Origin: Shinella zoogloeoides
GTDB lineage: Bacteria > Pseudomonadota > Alphaproteobacteria > Rhizobiales > Rhizobiaceae
Direction of reading: 5' to 3'
Length of the DNA stretch: 64,000 nucleotides
NCBI RefSeq assembly: GCF_022682305.1
Contig: NZ_CP093528.1
Coordinates: 2,059,501 to 2,123,500 of the forward strand
In this document: in pieces, positions 1-8,195 of the stretch
Layout of the letters: every line of letters starts with the position of its first letter
Position numbering within the stretch: the stretch's first letter is position 1
Translations under genes and position numbers: made by a program
The notes under the pieces: generated by a model
What the model saw: only the letters and a program-made list of their open reading frames with translations
Database searches by the model: none
What the model was told of the DNA's origin: nothing

Positions 1-1152
1 CGTGTAGTTGATGGTGGGCGGCAGGGTGCCGGTCAGCATCGTCTGGATCGAGAACACCGCCTCGACCGCGCCGGCAGCCGTCAGCGTGTGGCCGATCATC
101 GACTTGTTGGACGAGACCGGAATATTCGCCAGCTTGTCGCCGAAGACGGTCGACATGGAGAGATACTCCATCTTGTCATTCTCGGGCGTCGAGGTGCCGT
201 GGGCATTGATGTAGCCGATGCCGCTTTCGTCGATGCCGGCGTCTTCCAGAGCCGCACGGATCGTCGCGATGGCGGGGCCGCCATCCGGCGAGGAGCGCGT
301 GCGGTGGAAATGATCGGCCTTCTCGCCGCAGCCCTTGAGGATGCCGAGCACCTTGGCGCCGCGGGCAATGGCCGATTCCAGCGATTCCAGCACGAGCGTC
401 GCCGCACCTTCGGCGATGACGAAGCCGTCGCGATCCTTGCTGAACGGCTTGGAAGCCTTGGTTGGCGGGTCGTTCTGCGTGGAGAGTGCAGAAAGGAGCG
501 CGAAGCGGATCAGGGCCTCTGCCGTCACCGAGCCGTCGGTGCCGACGGTCAGTGCCCGGTCGGTGCGGCCCTGGCGGATCGCCTCGACGCCGAGCTGGAT
601 CGCCGTCGCGCCGGAAGCGCAGGCGGTCGACAGCGTCACCGGCAGGCCGCGCGTGCCGTAGCGGTCTGAAAGCCGCTCGGAAATGGAGCCGAAGGCCCAG
701 GCCTCATGCAGCGCCGGGCTGGGATTGTCGCGCAGCACGGCGAGAAAGCGGTCATAAGCGTCGCCCGGACGCTGCGAGGCCGGCGCGCGGTCGGCGAGCG
801 CGAAGCGGTCGCGCCAGTCCGGTTCGATCGGCGGGGCAGCGAGGAAAAGCGGGCCGCCGAACTCGCCGGAGATGCCGGCCTGCGCCAGCGCCTCGTCGGT
901 CGTTTCGCGGGCATAGGCATAGGAGCGCTCGACCGGGTTTTCGACCGGCACGTCGATGAAATCGACCGTGCCGGAAATGCGGGTGTTCAGCCCGTCGACC
1001 GGGAAGCGGGTGATGTCATGGATACCCGAGACGCCGCCGGTGAGCGCGGCCCAGTTGTCCTTGAGGCCCTGCCCGAGCGACGTGACGACGCCCATGCCTG
1101 TCACGGCGACGATGGGGCGACCGAGATGATCCCTGTAAGCGGCATTCGTCAT
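1..1152 (-). CDS. fabF1XL: beta-ketoacyl-ACP synthase of the acpXL cluster (FabF1XL), 3' end cut by window edge
   Basis: Condensing enzyme of the KAS I/II type; 384 codons are visible and the C-terminus lies outside the window. The catalytic triad is intact: Cys178 in TLSTACASG, a His in NAHGTSTPEND and a His in SSNKSMIGHT. It begins 10 bases after the fabF2XL stop and is the last visible member of an acpXL-fabZ-fabF2-fabF1 operon. That order is known from rhizobia and Brucella, where the genes make the 27-hydroxyoctacosanoyl chain of lipid A. It probably supplies the active ketosynthase subunit for the catalytically empty FabF2XL beside it. Family and context are clear; the exact subunit role is inferred. 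Confidence 0.9.
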   Translation of the reverse strand, partial: MTNAAYRDHLGRPIVAVTGMGVVTSLGQGLKDNWAALTGGVSGIHDITRFPVDGLNTRISGTVDFIDVPVENPVERSYAYARETTDEALAQAGISGEFGGPLFLAAPPIEPDWRDRFALADRAPASQRPGDAYDRFLAVLRDNPSPALHEAWAFGSISERLSDRYGTRGLPVTLSTACASGATAIQLGVEAIRQGRTDRALTVGTDGSVTAEALIRFALLSALSTQNDPPTKASKPFSKDRDGFVIAEGAATLVLESLESAIARGAKVLGILKGCGEKADHFHRTRSSPDGGPAIATIRAALEDAGIDESGIGYINAHGTSTPENDKMEYLSMSTVFGDKLANIPVSSNKSMIGHTLTAAGAVEAVFSIQTMLTGTLPPTINYT

Positions 1153-1162
1153 GGCCGGAACC

Positions 1163-2368
1163 TCACTTCTCTGCGGAAAGGATTGCGACGCCCTCGCCGC
1201 GCGAATGGCCGACCGTCGTGACGACGGCGGTGGCGGCGGGAGCGCTCATGGCGGCCTCGACAGCCGTATCGAACGGCGCGACCTTGACGCCCGCACCGAG
1301 CGTCAGCGCGGCCAGCGCGAGGCCGAGCGGGAACTGCGCTTCGAGCGACTGGCCGATGACGGCGCTGTAGCCGCGCAGGGCGCTGCCGGCGAAACGCTGG
1401 TCGAGCCAGGCCTTTTCCCGGGCCGTCGCGTCATGCGCGCCGGATGCACCGGAGAAGACGACGGTCTCGTTGCCCGCAGAAGCGCCTTCGGCAAGACGCT
1501 CGAGACGCGCTTCCAGCCGGCCTTCGTCACGCGAGCCGCGATCGCCGCCGATGGCGTCGATGGTCGCGTAGATGCGCGCGCCACGGGCTTCCGCATGTTC
1601 GCGGGATTCCAGGATGAGGAAGGCAGCGGCCGAGCCGGTGATGATGCCGCCGCCGGCATTCTCGTCACGCGACCAGAGCGGCGTCCAGCCGCCGGTCGCA
1701 TGCGCGCCGATGGCTTCGAAAAGCAGAATAACATCCTGACGCTCGGCAACCAGAGCGCTGCCGACGAGCGTATGCGTCGACTGGCCGGAACGGATGCGGT
1801 GGAAAGCGGTCTCGACGGCGCTAATGCCGGCAGCTTCCTCGCCCATGAAGGTACGCGACGAACCGGTGACCTTGTGCACGATGGAGATATTGCCCGCGAG
1901 CAGGTTGGAAAGCTGGGCGAGGAACAGCGTCGGGCGCAGTTCCGTGGTCAGCTTCTCGTTGAGCAGGCGCTCGCGGTCGTTGCGCTTCAGGCCCTCGTCG
2001 ACGATCAGCGAATCGACCGTGATGTCGCGCTCGCCGCCGCCGGCCGCCACGATCATGTCCATCGTGCCGCAGGCATCCGCGTCGTCCTTGAAACCGGCAT
2101 CGTCGAGCGCCAGGCCCGCGGCGAAGACGCCAAGACGCTGCCAGTTTTCCATCTGGCGCTGGTCGCCACGCTTGGGTATCTGCTGGTTCCAGTCGATCTC
2201 CGGCATCGGATGGACCGGATAGGGCGCAAAGCGCTCCGTATCGATCTTCAGCTCCGGAGCCTTTGCGCTCCCCAGAATCTGCACATGGGCGTCGGCCCCG
2301 ACACCGTGACAGGTGACGATGCCGACGCCGGTGATGACCACATCGTTCTTCGCCTTCGCCATGCTCAC
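1163..2368 (-). CDS. fabF2XL: FabF2XL, ketosynthase-fold protein lacking the catalytic triad
   Basis: A 401-residue thiolase-fold protein with KAS similarity. At the nucleophile position the segment GSSRTFMGEEAAG (169-181) has Glu178 where KAS enzymes have Cys. The NAHGT block is absent, and the last catalytic His is Gln in IGQSLEAQ. It therefore resembles the chain-length-factor (KS-beta) subunit of type II polyketide synthases rather than an active enzyme. The start is GTG at 2368, overlapping the fabZ stop as GTGA; an in-frame ATG lies at 2362. Position between fabZXL and fabF1XL supports a role in very-long-chain acyl synthesis for lipid A. Loss of catalytic residues is read directly; the CLF-like role is inference. 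Confidence 0.85.
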   Translation of the reverse strand: MSMAKAKNDVVITGVGIVTCHGVGADAHVQILGSAKAPELKIDTERFAPYPVHPMPEIDWNQQIPKRGDQRQMENWQRLGVFAAGLALDDAGFKDDADACGTMDMIVAAGGGERDITVDSLIVDEGLKRNDRERLLNEKLTTELRPTLFLAQLSNLLAGNISIVHKVTGSSRTFMGEEAAGISAVETAFHRIRSGQSTHTLVGSALVAERQDVILLFEAIGAHATGGWTPLWSRDENAGGGIITGSAAAFLILESREHAEARGARIYATIDAIGGDRGSRDEGRLEARLERLAEGASAGNETVVFSGASGAHDATAREKAWLDQRFAGSALRGYSAVIGQSLEAQFPLGLALAALTLGAGVKVAPFDTAVEAAMSAPAATAVVTTVGHSRGEGVAILSAEK

Positions 2369-2847
2369 TTCCCTTCAGCAGACGCTGCCAGCGCCTCGAA
2401 CAAACCCACCTCGCCCGCGCGCTTGCGCACGATATCGGCCAGCGGCACCTCGGCAAACGGCATGGTGCGCAGCTTGAGCTGCGCGTCGCACACCTTCTTG
2501 CCGGCCGACGTAATCTTCGTCTTCGTCACCGCGTAGCCCGATCCGTCATGCTCCAGCACAGCCTCGATGTCGAGTACCGCGTCGGGCTCGACGAAGGTGC
2601 GCATCTTGGCCCCGTCGACGCTCATCAGGAAAGGCATGGCCGCAAAATCGGATGCCGCCAGCACGAGGAAGCCGGAGGCCTGTGCCATGGTCTCGATCAG
2701 CAGCACGCCCGGAACGAGCGGCATGCCGGGGAAGTGGCCCTCGAAGACCGGGCTCTTGGACGGAACGACGGAGCGGGCCTTCAGCACGCGGCGCGCGCCA
2801 TCGACGGCTTCCACCCTGTCGATCATCTGGAAATATTCTAGCAGCAT
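2365..2847 (-). CDS. fabZXL: 3-hydroxyacyl-ACP dehydratase of the acpXL cluster (FabZXL)
   Basis: Hot-dog-fold dehydratase of 160 residues. The FabZ signature GHFPGMPLVPGVLLIE carries catalytic His38 and Glu52. It would dehydrate beta-hydroxyacyl chains on AcpXL during elongation toward C28. A good Shine-Dalgarno (GGAGG, 8 bases before the ATG) fixes the start at 2847. The stop overlaps the fabF2XL start by four bases, suggesting coupled translation. A stem-loop with a T-rich tail separates it from acpXL (see 2861-2896). Extra residues at the C-terminus relative to housekeeping FabZ fit the XL-specific subgroup. Confidence 0.9.
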   Translation of the reverse strand: MLLEYFQMIDRVEAVDGARRVLKARSVVPSKSPVFEGHFPGMPLVPGVLLIETMAQASGFLVLAASDFAAMPFLMSVDGAKMRTFVEPDAVLDIEAVLEHDGSGYAVTKTKITSAGKKVCDAQLKLRTMPFAEVPLADIVRKRAGEVGLFEALAASAEGK

Positions 2848-2860
2848 CGGATATGCCTCC

Positions 2861-2896
2861 GCCGAAAACCGAAAGGCCTGCCGAAGACGGCAGGCC
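2861..2896 (-). terminator. stem-loop with T-rich tail between acpXL and fabZXL (attenuator)
   Basis: On the minus strand a perfect 9-bp stem GGCCTGCCG/CGGCAGGCC with a TCTT loop (2875-2896) is followed by TTTCGGTTTT. It lies inside the operon, just after acpXL, so it probably ends part of the transcripts and lets the carrier protein be made in excess over the downstream enzymes. The stem is seen directly; the attenuation role is inferred. Confidence 0.6.
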
Positions 2897-2959
2897 GATA
2901 GCCCCTTGCGCCGGGATCGTCCGGAACAGCGCCGCCAGCGGCGGCCGGGCGCCGTATGA

Positions 2960-3238
2960 TCAGGCCTTGGCGGCCCGCAGTTCGTCGATCTTGGCGCAGA
3001 GGTTCTTCAGGACGAAGTATTCTTCCGTCGCGACCTTGCCTTCGTTGACGTCCTGCGTCCACTTTTCCAGCGGGATCTTGATGCCGAATTCCTTGTCGAT
3101 CGCAAAGACGATGTCGAGGAAGTCCAGGCTGTCGATGCCGAGATCGTCGATCGTGTGGCTTTCCGGCGTGATCGTCTCGCGATCGATCTCGCTCGTTTCA
3201 GCAATGATGTCGGCAACCTTGTCGAATGTAGCAGTCAC
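2960..3238 (-). CDS. acpXL: specialised acyl carrier protein AcpXL
   Basis: Acidic 92-residue carrier protein; the DSLDFLD motif places the phosphopantetheine Ser at residue 37. It closely matches AcpXL of rhizobia, which carries the very long hydroxylated chain later placed on lipid A. The start is taken as GTG at 3238: GAGGT lies six bases upstream and the protein then begins [10 protein letters not shown], the family N-terminus as remembered. An ATG two codons earlier has poor spacing. It is the first gene of the operon, so its promoter must lie in the 131 bases before it. Identification is strong. Confidence 0.95.
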   Translation of the reverse strand: MTATFDKVADIIAETSEIDRETITPESHTIDDLGIDSLDFLDIVFAIDKEFGIKIPLEKWTQDVNEGKVATEEYFVLKNLCAKIDELRAAKA

Positions 3239-3369
3239 GCCCATACCTCATGAATCTATAGTTGGGGCGATCCTATATGGAAATCCGACGCGATTGCCAA
3301 TGGGGTTGATGAGGGACCTGCATGGCTCGCGCGTCTGTGTTGCGCAAAGACCATGGCTGCGGCCCGCCG

Positions 3370-4719
3370 TCAGACCGCGACCGAATGCCGGCCGCGCCCG
3401 CTCGAAAGATGCGCATCGAAGACCGCCGCGACCGTGCGGGCGAAGGGCCGCCCTGTCGCCGTCAGGACGAACCGGTCCCCCTCGATACGGCAGAAGCCAT
3501 CCCTGTCCGAGGCAGCAAAGCTGCGCGCCTCCGTCCGGATCGCCGGCGCAACGGCCGGATGGCGGGCGGACAGCTCAGCGAAGGAGAAGCCGAAATCGCA
3601 CATGACGCGCTCGATCACATAGGCGCGGGCACGGTCCTCCTGCGTCAACGCATAGCCGCGCACGACCGCGACGCCGCCCTCCTCCACCCGGCGCAGATAT
3701 TCCCCCGTCGCCGGCATGTTCTGGAAATAGCCCTGCGGCAACTGGCCGATGGCCGAAGCGCCGAGGCCGATCAGGGCATCCGCCCGGTCGTCCGTGTAGC
3801 CCTGGAAATTGCGGCGTAGCGTCCCCTCCCGCGCGGCGACGGCGAGGCTATCGGCCGGCAGGGCGAAATGGTCGATGCCGACGGCCTCGTAGCCGGCCGC
3901 GACGAGCATCTCCGCCGCCATCGCCATTTGGGCGAAACGCTCGGCAATGCCCGGCAGGGCGGCCTCGTCGATCATCGTCTGGTGCTTCTTCATCCACGGC
4001 ACATGGGCATAGCCGAAGAGCGCGACCCGATCCGGCGCGAGCGAGACGACGGCGCGAACGGTCTCGGCCAGCGTCTCCATCGTCTGGTGCGGCAGGCCAT
4101 ACAGGATATCGCAGTTCACCGACCGCACACCCCTTTCCCGTGCCGCTTCCACGACGCCGCGCGTCTGCTCGAAGGTCTGGATACGGTTGATCGCCTTCTG
4201 CACCTTCGGATCGAAATCCTGGATGCCAAGGCTGGCACGCGTCATGCCGATGGTGGCGAGCGCATCGTGCCGGGCCTCGTCCAGATCGTTCGGGTCCATC
4301 TCCACCGCGATTTCAGCGTCGGGCGAAAAGGCGAAGTGCCGGTCGAGACAGTGCTTCAGCGCCACCATGTCGTCCGGCCGCAGCAGGGTCGGCGAGCCGC
4401 CGCCGAAATGCAGGGCCGTGACGGGCGCATCCCGGCAGACACGACTGCCGATGGCCTCGATCTCCGCGTGCAGCCCCTTGAGATAGGCTTCGACCGGCTC
4501 GTAGCGCAACGTCTGCTTGGTGTGACAGGCACAGAACCAGCAAAGACGGTCGCAATAGGGAATGTGCGCATAGAGCGACAGGCGATTCGCCGTTCCCAGT
4601 GCCTCCAACCCCTGCAGATAGGCCTGCGGACCGATACTTTCGTCGAAGTGCGGCGCCGTCGGATAGCTCGTATAGCGCGGAACGGGGGAAGAAAGGCGTG
4701 TCACGAGTGCGTCCTGCAT
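3370..4719 (-). CDS. hemN: oxygen-independent coproporphyrinogen III dehydrogenase
   Basis: Radical-SAM enzyme of 449 residues that oxidatively decarboxylates coproporphyrinogen III to protoporphyrinogen IX when oxygen is low. The 4Fe-4S/SAM motif CDRLCWFC (CxxxCxxC) is near residue 57 and is followed by the GGGSPT block. Length matches the family. It is divergent from fnrN, and a perfect FNR/FixK box lies about 50 bases upstream of its start. This is the usual arrangement in rhizobia, so induction under microaerobic conditions by FnrN or FixK is likely. Confidence 0.95.
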   Translation of the reverse strand: MQDALVTRLSSPVPRYTSYPTAPHFDESIGPQAYLQGLEALGTANRLSLYAHIPYCDRLCWFCACHTKQTLRYEPVEAYLKGLHAEIEAIGSRVCRDAPVTALHFGGGSPTLLRPDDMVALKHCLDRHFAFSPDAEIAVEMDPNDLDEARHDALATIGMTRASLGIQDFDPKVQKAINRIQTFEQTRGVVEAARERGVRSVNCDILYGLPHQTMETLAETVRAVVSLAPDRVALFGYAHVPWMKKHQTMIDEAALPGIAERFAQMAMAAEMLVAAGYEAVGIDHFALPADSLAVAAREGTLRRNFQGYTDDRADALIGLGASAIGQLPQGYFQNMPATGEYLRRVEEGGVAVVRGYALTQEDRARAYVIERVMCDFGFSFAELSARHPAVAPAIRTEARSFAASDRDGFCRIEGDRFVLTATGRPFARTVAAVFDAHLSSGRGRHSVAV

Positions 4720-4768
4720 GGGATTCTCCTTCTGGGAAGGGAAATAACCCCGAAACGATCCCGGCTAT

Positions 4769-4782
4769 TTGATTTTGATCAA
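4769..4782. promoter_or_regulatory. FNR/FixK box upstream of hemN (perfect match)
   Basis: TTGATTTTGATCAA is an exact TTGAT-N4-ATCAA anaerobox. Its centre is about 57 bases upstream of the hemN start codon and about 145 bases upstream of fnrN. It probably serves hemN, and perhaps also fnrN autoregulation. Confidence 0.9.
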
Positions 4783-4810
4783 GTGAAAGCCGACGGGACT
4801 GCGCTACGAT

Positions 4811-4824
4811 TTGACAATAGTCAG
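4811..4824. promoter_or_regulatory. second FNR/FixK-like box, nearer fnrN
   Basis: TTGACAATAGTCAG fits TTGAY-N4-RTCAA at every position but the last. It lies about 100 bases before the fnrN ATG, where an autoregulatory site is expected; rhizobial fnrN genes commonly have two anaeroboxes. Confidence 0.7.
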
Positions 4825-4920
4825 GAAGCGCTATTTTGCCGCGAGGCGGCACGCTTTATGTTCATGCTTGCGTGCGATAGCACGGCGTCATTGTGCCGTC
4901 AGGCGAAAGGGAAAGTCGAT

Positions 4921-5646
4921 ATGGAAGTTCGCCGCCAGGATATCCATAATTCCGATATTCCGCTGGTCTGCCGGGCCTGCGAGGCGCGCCACGGCGGTGT
5001 ATGCGGCGCTCTGACGCCCGAGCAGCTGACCGAGCTGAACAGACACTCCTTCCGCCACCGGCTGGAAACGGGCGCCGAAGTGATCGGCCAGGGCGAGACG
5101 GTCGTGAACTATTCCAACATCATGCGCGGCGTCGTGAAGCTGACGAAGGTGATGGCGGACGGCCGCCAGCAGATCGTCGGCCTGCAGTTCGCCCCCGATT
5201 TCCTCGGCCGCCCCTTCCTCGAGGAAAGCGCGATCACGGCCGAAGCCGCCACCGACAGCGAGGTCTGCAACTTCCCGCGCAACGTGCTCGACCGCCTCGT
5301 CAAGAAGACGCCCGAGCTGGAGCACAAGCTGCACCGCCAGGCGCTGAAGGAACTGGACGAGGCGCGCGACTGGATGCTGACCCTCGGCCGCAAGACAGCG
5401 CAGGAGAAGGTCGCAAGCTTCCTCTATCTCATCGCCATCCATATCGACCCCGAGAGCGTCGATACGTCCTCCTTCGACCTGCCGCTCTCGCGCGCCGACA
5501 TCGCCGACTTCCTCGGCCTGACCATCGAGACCGTCAGCCGGCAGTTCACCAAGCTGCGCAAGGAAAACGTCATCCGCATCGAGAACAACCGCCGCGTCAC
5601 CGTTCCCGACATGGATCGGCTGATGCGCCACGCGGGCAACGACTGA
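4921..5646 (+). CDS. fnrN: FnrN-type oxygen-sensing Crp/Fnr transcription regulator
   Basis: A 241-residue Crp/Fnr protein. N-terminal Cys17, Cys20 and Cys28 (CRAC then GGVC, C-x2-C-x7-C) plus internal Cys116 match the ligand set for the oxygen-labile 4Fe-4S cluster of Fnr/FnrN. FixK proteins lack it. A C-terminal helix-turn-helix contains the segment IADFLGLTIETVSRQFTKL. The ATG at 4921 is preceded by AAAGGGAAAG; an upstream in-frame ATG at 4858 would add 21 residues. Two FNR boxes lie upstream, and hemN is divergent. It should activate microaerobic genes such as hemN and its own gene. Confidence 0.92.
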   Translation: MEVRRQDIHNSDIPLVCRACEARHGGVCGALTPEQLTELNRHSFRHRLETGAEVIGQGETVVNYSNIMRGVVKLTKVMADGRQQIVGLQFAPDFLGRPFLEESAITAEAATDSEVCNFPRNVLDRLVKKTPELEHKLHRQALKELDEARDWMLTLGRKTAQEKVASFLYLIAIHIDPESVDTSSFDLPLSRADIADFLGLTIETVSRQFTKLRKENVIRIENNRRVTVPDMDRLMRHAGND

Positions 5647-5653
5647 GGCAGCC

Positions 5654-6082
5654 TCAACGCGCGATGACGATCCGCGTATTGGCAAGGCCATGGGTGTTGG
5701 CGAGCTGGTAGAACGTCGCCGCATTGTTCGGCGAGAGCCGTACGCAGCCATGCGAGGCGGGGCGGCCAAGGCGCTTGGTGTCGAAGGTGGCATGCACCGC
5801 ATAGCCGCCGTTGAAGAAGATCGCATAGGGCATCGGCGCATTGTCGTATTTGCGCGAGCGATGGTTGCGCGAGGCCCATTTCGCCTTCCAGCTCCCCGTC
5901 GGCGTGCCGAAACCCTTGCGGCCCGTCGAAACGCGCCAGCGATGTTTTACGACGCCGTTCTGGGTAACCACCATGGTTTGCGAAGAAAGACTGACCTCGG
6001 CCGTCAGGTTAGCGGCAAGAACGGCCTCCACCTGGAACAGGACAAGAAGGAACGCGACCGCGGTCGCAAGCAAGATACGCAT
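5654..6082 (-). CDS. secreted L,D-transpeptidase (YkuD family)
   Basis: A 142-residue periplasmic cell-wall enzyme. A hydrophobic signal peptide (about residues 1-24) is followed by a YkuD domain ending in the catalytic motif ASHGCVRLS with Cys113. Such enzymes form 3-3 peptidoglycan crosslinks or attach proteins to peptidoglycan. The ATG at 6082 follows a strong GAGGGGAAG ribosome site; an upstream ATG at 6106 has none. It is convergent with fnrN, seven bases apart, and stands alone. It is on the short side for the family, as expected for a bare catalytic domain. Confidence 0.88.
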   Translation of the reverse strand: MRILLATAVAFLLVLFQVEAVLAANLTAEVSLSSQTMVVTQNGVVKHRWRVSTGRKGFGTPTGSWKAKWASRNHRSRKYDNAPMPYAIFFNGGYAVHATFDTKRLGRPASHGCVRLSPNNAATFYQLANTHGLANTRIVIAR

Positions 6083-6211
6083 GACTTCCCCTCTACTCGA
6101 TTGCACCTGACCTTTCCGCCAGGTCTCATAACGAGACAGAGTATAGACGTTTCAGCCTTCCACAATATTGACGGGGGCGGCGAAAATTGAGCGAAGGTGA
6201 AGCGGAAATCA

Positions 6212-7144
6212 TTAACGGACGGGATGGGGCGCCGGATACCTGCCAAGGCTGGCAATTCGACCGCGAATACATGCCTTGAGGACAGCGACGACAAGGATCG
6301 CAATTCCGATACCGGCGAGGATATCAACGAAATAATGACTGCCGTGCGAGATCGCCGAGACAGCCATGCCGATGTTCAGAATGACCATCGGCCATTTCAG
6401 CACACGGACCGCCGACGCCGCCCATGCGCAAAGAAAAGCGGTGCCGGCGTGCACGGATGGGAACGTGAGGATACCGGCAGCCCTGTCCGCCGAGAGCGAG
6501 AAGCTGACGGAATCCCTTACGGCGTGGAATTGCTTCAGAAAGGCGTAACCGAAGTACGGATTAAGGTTTTCCAGGGACGCGGGGTCGACGTCGAGCGCGA
6601 CATGCGCGCCCAGTGCGGGAAACCAGATCGAAATCACACTGGCAGACATGCAGAGCAGGCCGAACGCGGCGACAAGCATGTAACCGCGTGGCGCATATCC
6701 CAGCACCACGAGCAGGAGCGGGAGAAGGAGAAGCTGGTACATGAAGCTCTGGTAAGCGGCAAAAAGCGCAGCGGCGAGCAAGGGTATCCCGTCGATCACG
6801 TGCGCGAAGGCGAGCCAATCGAAGCCGAGGCTCCTGTCGAGGCCAAGCAGTCTTTCGTCTGCGAGGGGCAAGGCGAAGGAAATCGCCGTGTAGCTCCAGA
6901 CGAGACCGGCATAGGAGATCAGGACCGCACATCCCAGCACATCCATGAGGCCGCGCAACAGGATCATGCCGCGCCAATGCAGATAGAAGGCGAGCGCGAA
7001 CAGCAGGGCGACCGACGGCAGGACACCGTAGAACGACTGCCGGTCGAGCGTGATCTTCGTCCAGGGCAGCACGAGCAATCCGCAGCATGCGGCGACCGTC
7101 ACCGTAAAGAGTGCGATACGTGCGCGCGTCAATTCTGAAGACAT
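6212..7144 (-). CDS. PAP2-superfamily inner-membrane phosphatase/transferase
   Basis: A multi-spanning membrane protein of 310 residues with the two PAP2 signature blocks near the C-terminus: FPSVHAGTA (His232) and SHGSHYFVDILAG (His270, Asp274). Members of this superfamily hydrolyse or transfer lipid phosphates; this layout, with a long hydrophobic N-terminal part, resembles the PAP2_3/inositolphosphotransferase-like group. A substrate cannot be named. ATG at 7144 is used; a GTG immediately before it (7147) is also possible because GGGAAG is close. It is monocistronic between the transpeptidase and the cob operon. Confidence 0.75.
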   Translation of the reverse strand: MSSELTRARIALFTVTVAACCGLLVLPWTKITLDRQSFYGVLPSVALLFALAFYLHWRGMILLRGLMDVLGCAVLISYAGLVWSYTAISFALPLADERLLGLDRSLGFDWLAFAHVIDGIPLLAAALFAAYQSFMYQLLLLPLLLVVLGYAPRGYMLVAAFGLLCMSASVISIWFPALGAHVALDVDPASLENLNPYFGYAFLKQFHAVRDSVSFSLSADRAAGILTFPSVHAGTAFLCAWAASAVRVLKWPMVILNIGMAVSAISHGSHYFVDILAGIGIAILVVAVLKACIRGRIASLGRYPAPHPVR

Positions 7145-7211
7145 CACTTCCCGTTCCGGCTGGAGACGGGATCAATATCCGCCGCGCGGCTAAAGATACT
7201 TTAAACAGCCC

Positions 7212-8192
7212 TCAAAATAGGCTCATGCCGGCGGCGGCCAGCAACACGGCGGCGGCGAGAGCGGCGCAGGCCCCGGAGAAGACGCGGAGCGACAGGTCGA
7301 TATCGGCGACCGTTGCCACGGTGCGGCCGCTGGCGTTCATCATCGGCTCGTCGACGCGCACCCCGGCATAGATGCGCGGACCGGCAAGGCCGATGCCGAG
7401 CGCGCCGGCCATCGCCGCTTCCGGCCAGCCGGAATTGGGCGAACGATGGAGGCCGGCGTCACGCAGCGCGGCACCGACCGCGGCTCGCGCCGCCGCCCTG
7501 CCCTTGGCCGCCCATGCGCCGGCGGCGATGAAAAGAATGGACAGGCGGGCCGCCGGCCAGTTGGCGAGATCGTCGAGGCGAGCGGAGGCCCAGCCGAAAT
7601 CGAGATATGTCGCGTTCTTGTGGCCGATCATGGAATCGGCCGTGTTCAGCATCTTGTAGGCGAAGAGGCCCGGAAGGCCGAGGAGCGCGTACCACAGGGC
7701 TGGCGCGACGACGCCGTCGGAGAAGTTTTCCGCAAGACTCTCGATGCCGGCGCGGCAGATGGCCGGTTCGTCCAGTGTCGCCGGGTCGCGGCCGACGATC
7801 ATCGACACCGCCTGCCGGCCGCCCTCGATACCGCCTTCGCGCAGGCCGATGGAAACGGCGCGCACATGATCGTGAAGGCTTTTCTGGGCGAGAAAGACGG
7901 CAACGACCGCGATCTCGATGACTGCGCCGAACAGCCCGAACGTCGCCAGAAGCCGGTGCAGGACGATACCGAGGAAGACGCTGGCAGCAAGCAGCACGGC
8001 GATGCCGGCAGCGCCGTTGAAGCGCCGCGTCTCGGCGGAAAGGCGCTTTTCGTTGAAGAGCCTGTCCATCGCGCCGATCGCCTTGCCGAACAGCGCGACC
8101 GGATGCGGCAGGCGCCGCCAGAGCGCATCGGGATCGCCGACGAGGCGGTCCAGCACGAGCGCGAGGAACAGGATGAAAAGCGTCTCGCTCAT
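7212..8192 (-). CDS. cobD: adenosylcobinamide-phosphate synthase (CobD/CbiB)
   Basis: Polytopic membrane protein of 326 residues, the normal size for CobD of P. denitrificans nomenclature (CbiB in Salmonella). It joins the aminopropanol arm to adenosylcobyric acid. The conserved block LDRLVGDPDALWRRLPHPV near the N-terminus and the SLAENFSDGVVAP block in the middle identify it. Last gene of the cobE-A-B-C-D run, beginning three bases after the cobC stop. Confidence 0.93.
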   Translation of the reverse strand: MSETLFILFLALVLDRLVGDPDALWRRLPHPVALFGKAIGAMDRLFNEKRLSAETRRFNGAAGIAVLLAASVFLGIVLHRLLATFGLFGAVIEIAVVAVFLAQKSLHDHVRAVSIGLREGGIEGGRQAVSMIVGRDPATLDEPAICRAGIESLAENFSDGVVAPALWYALLGLPGLFAYKMLNTADSMIGHKNATYLDFGWASARLDDLANWPAARLSILFIAAGAWAAKGRAAARAAVGAALRDAGLHRSPNSGWPEAAMAGALGIGLAGPRIYAGVRVDEPMMNASGRTVATVADIDLSLRVFSGACAALAAAVLLAAAGMSLF

Positions 8193-8195
8193 GGT

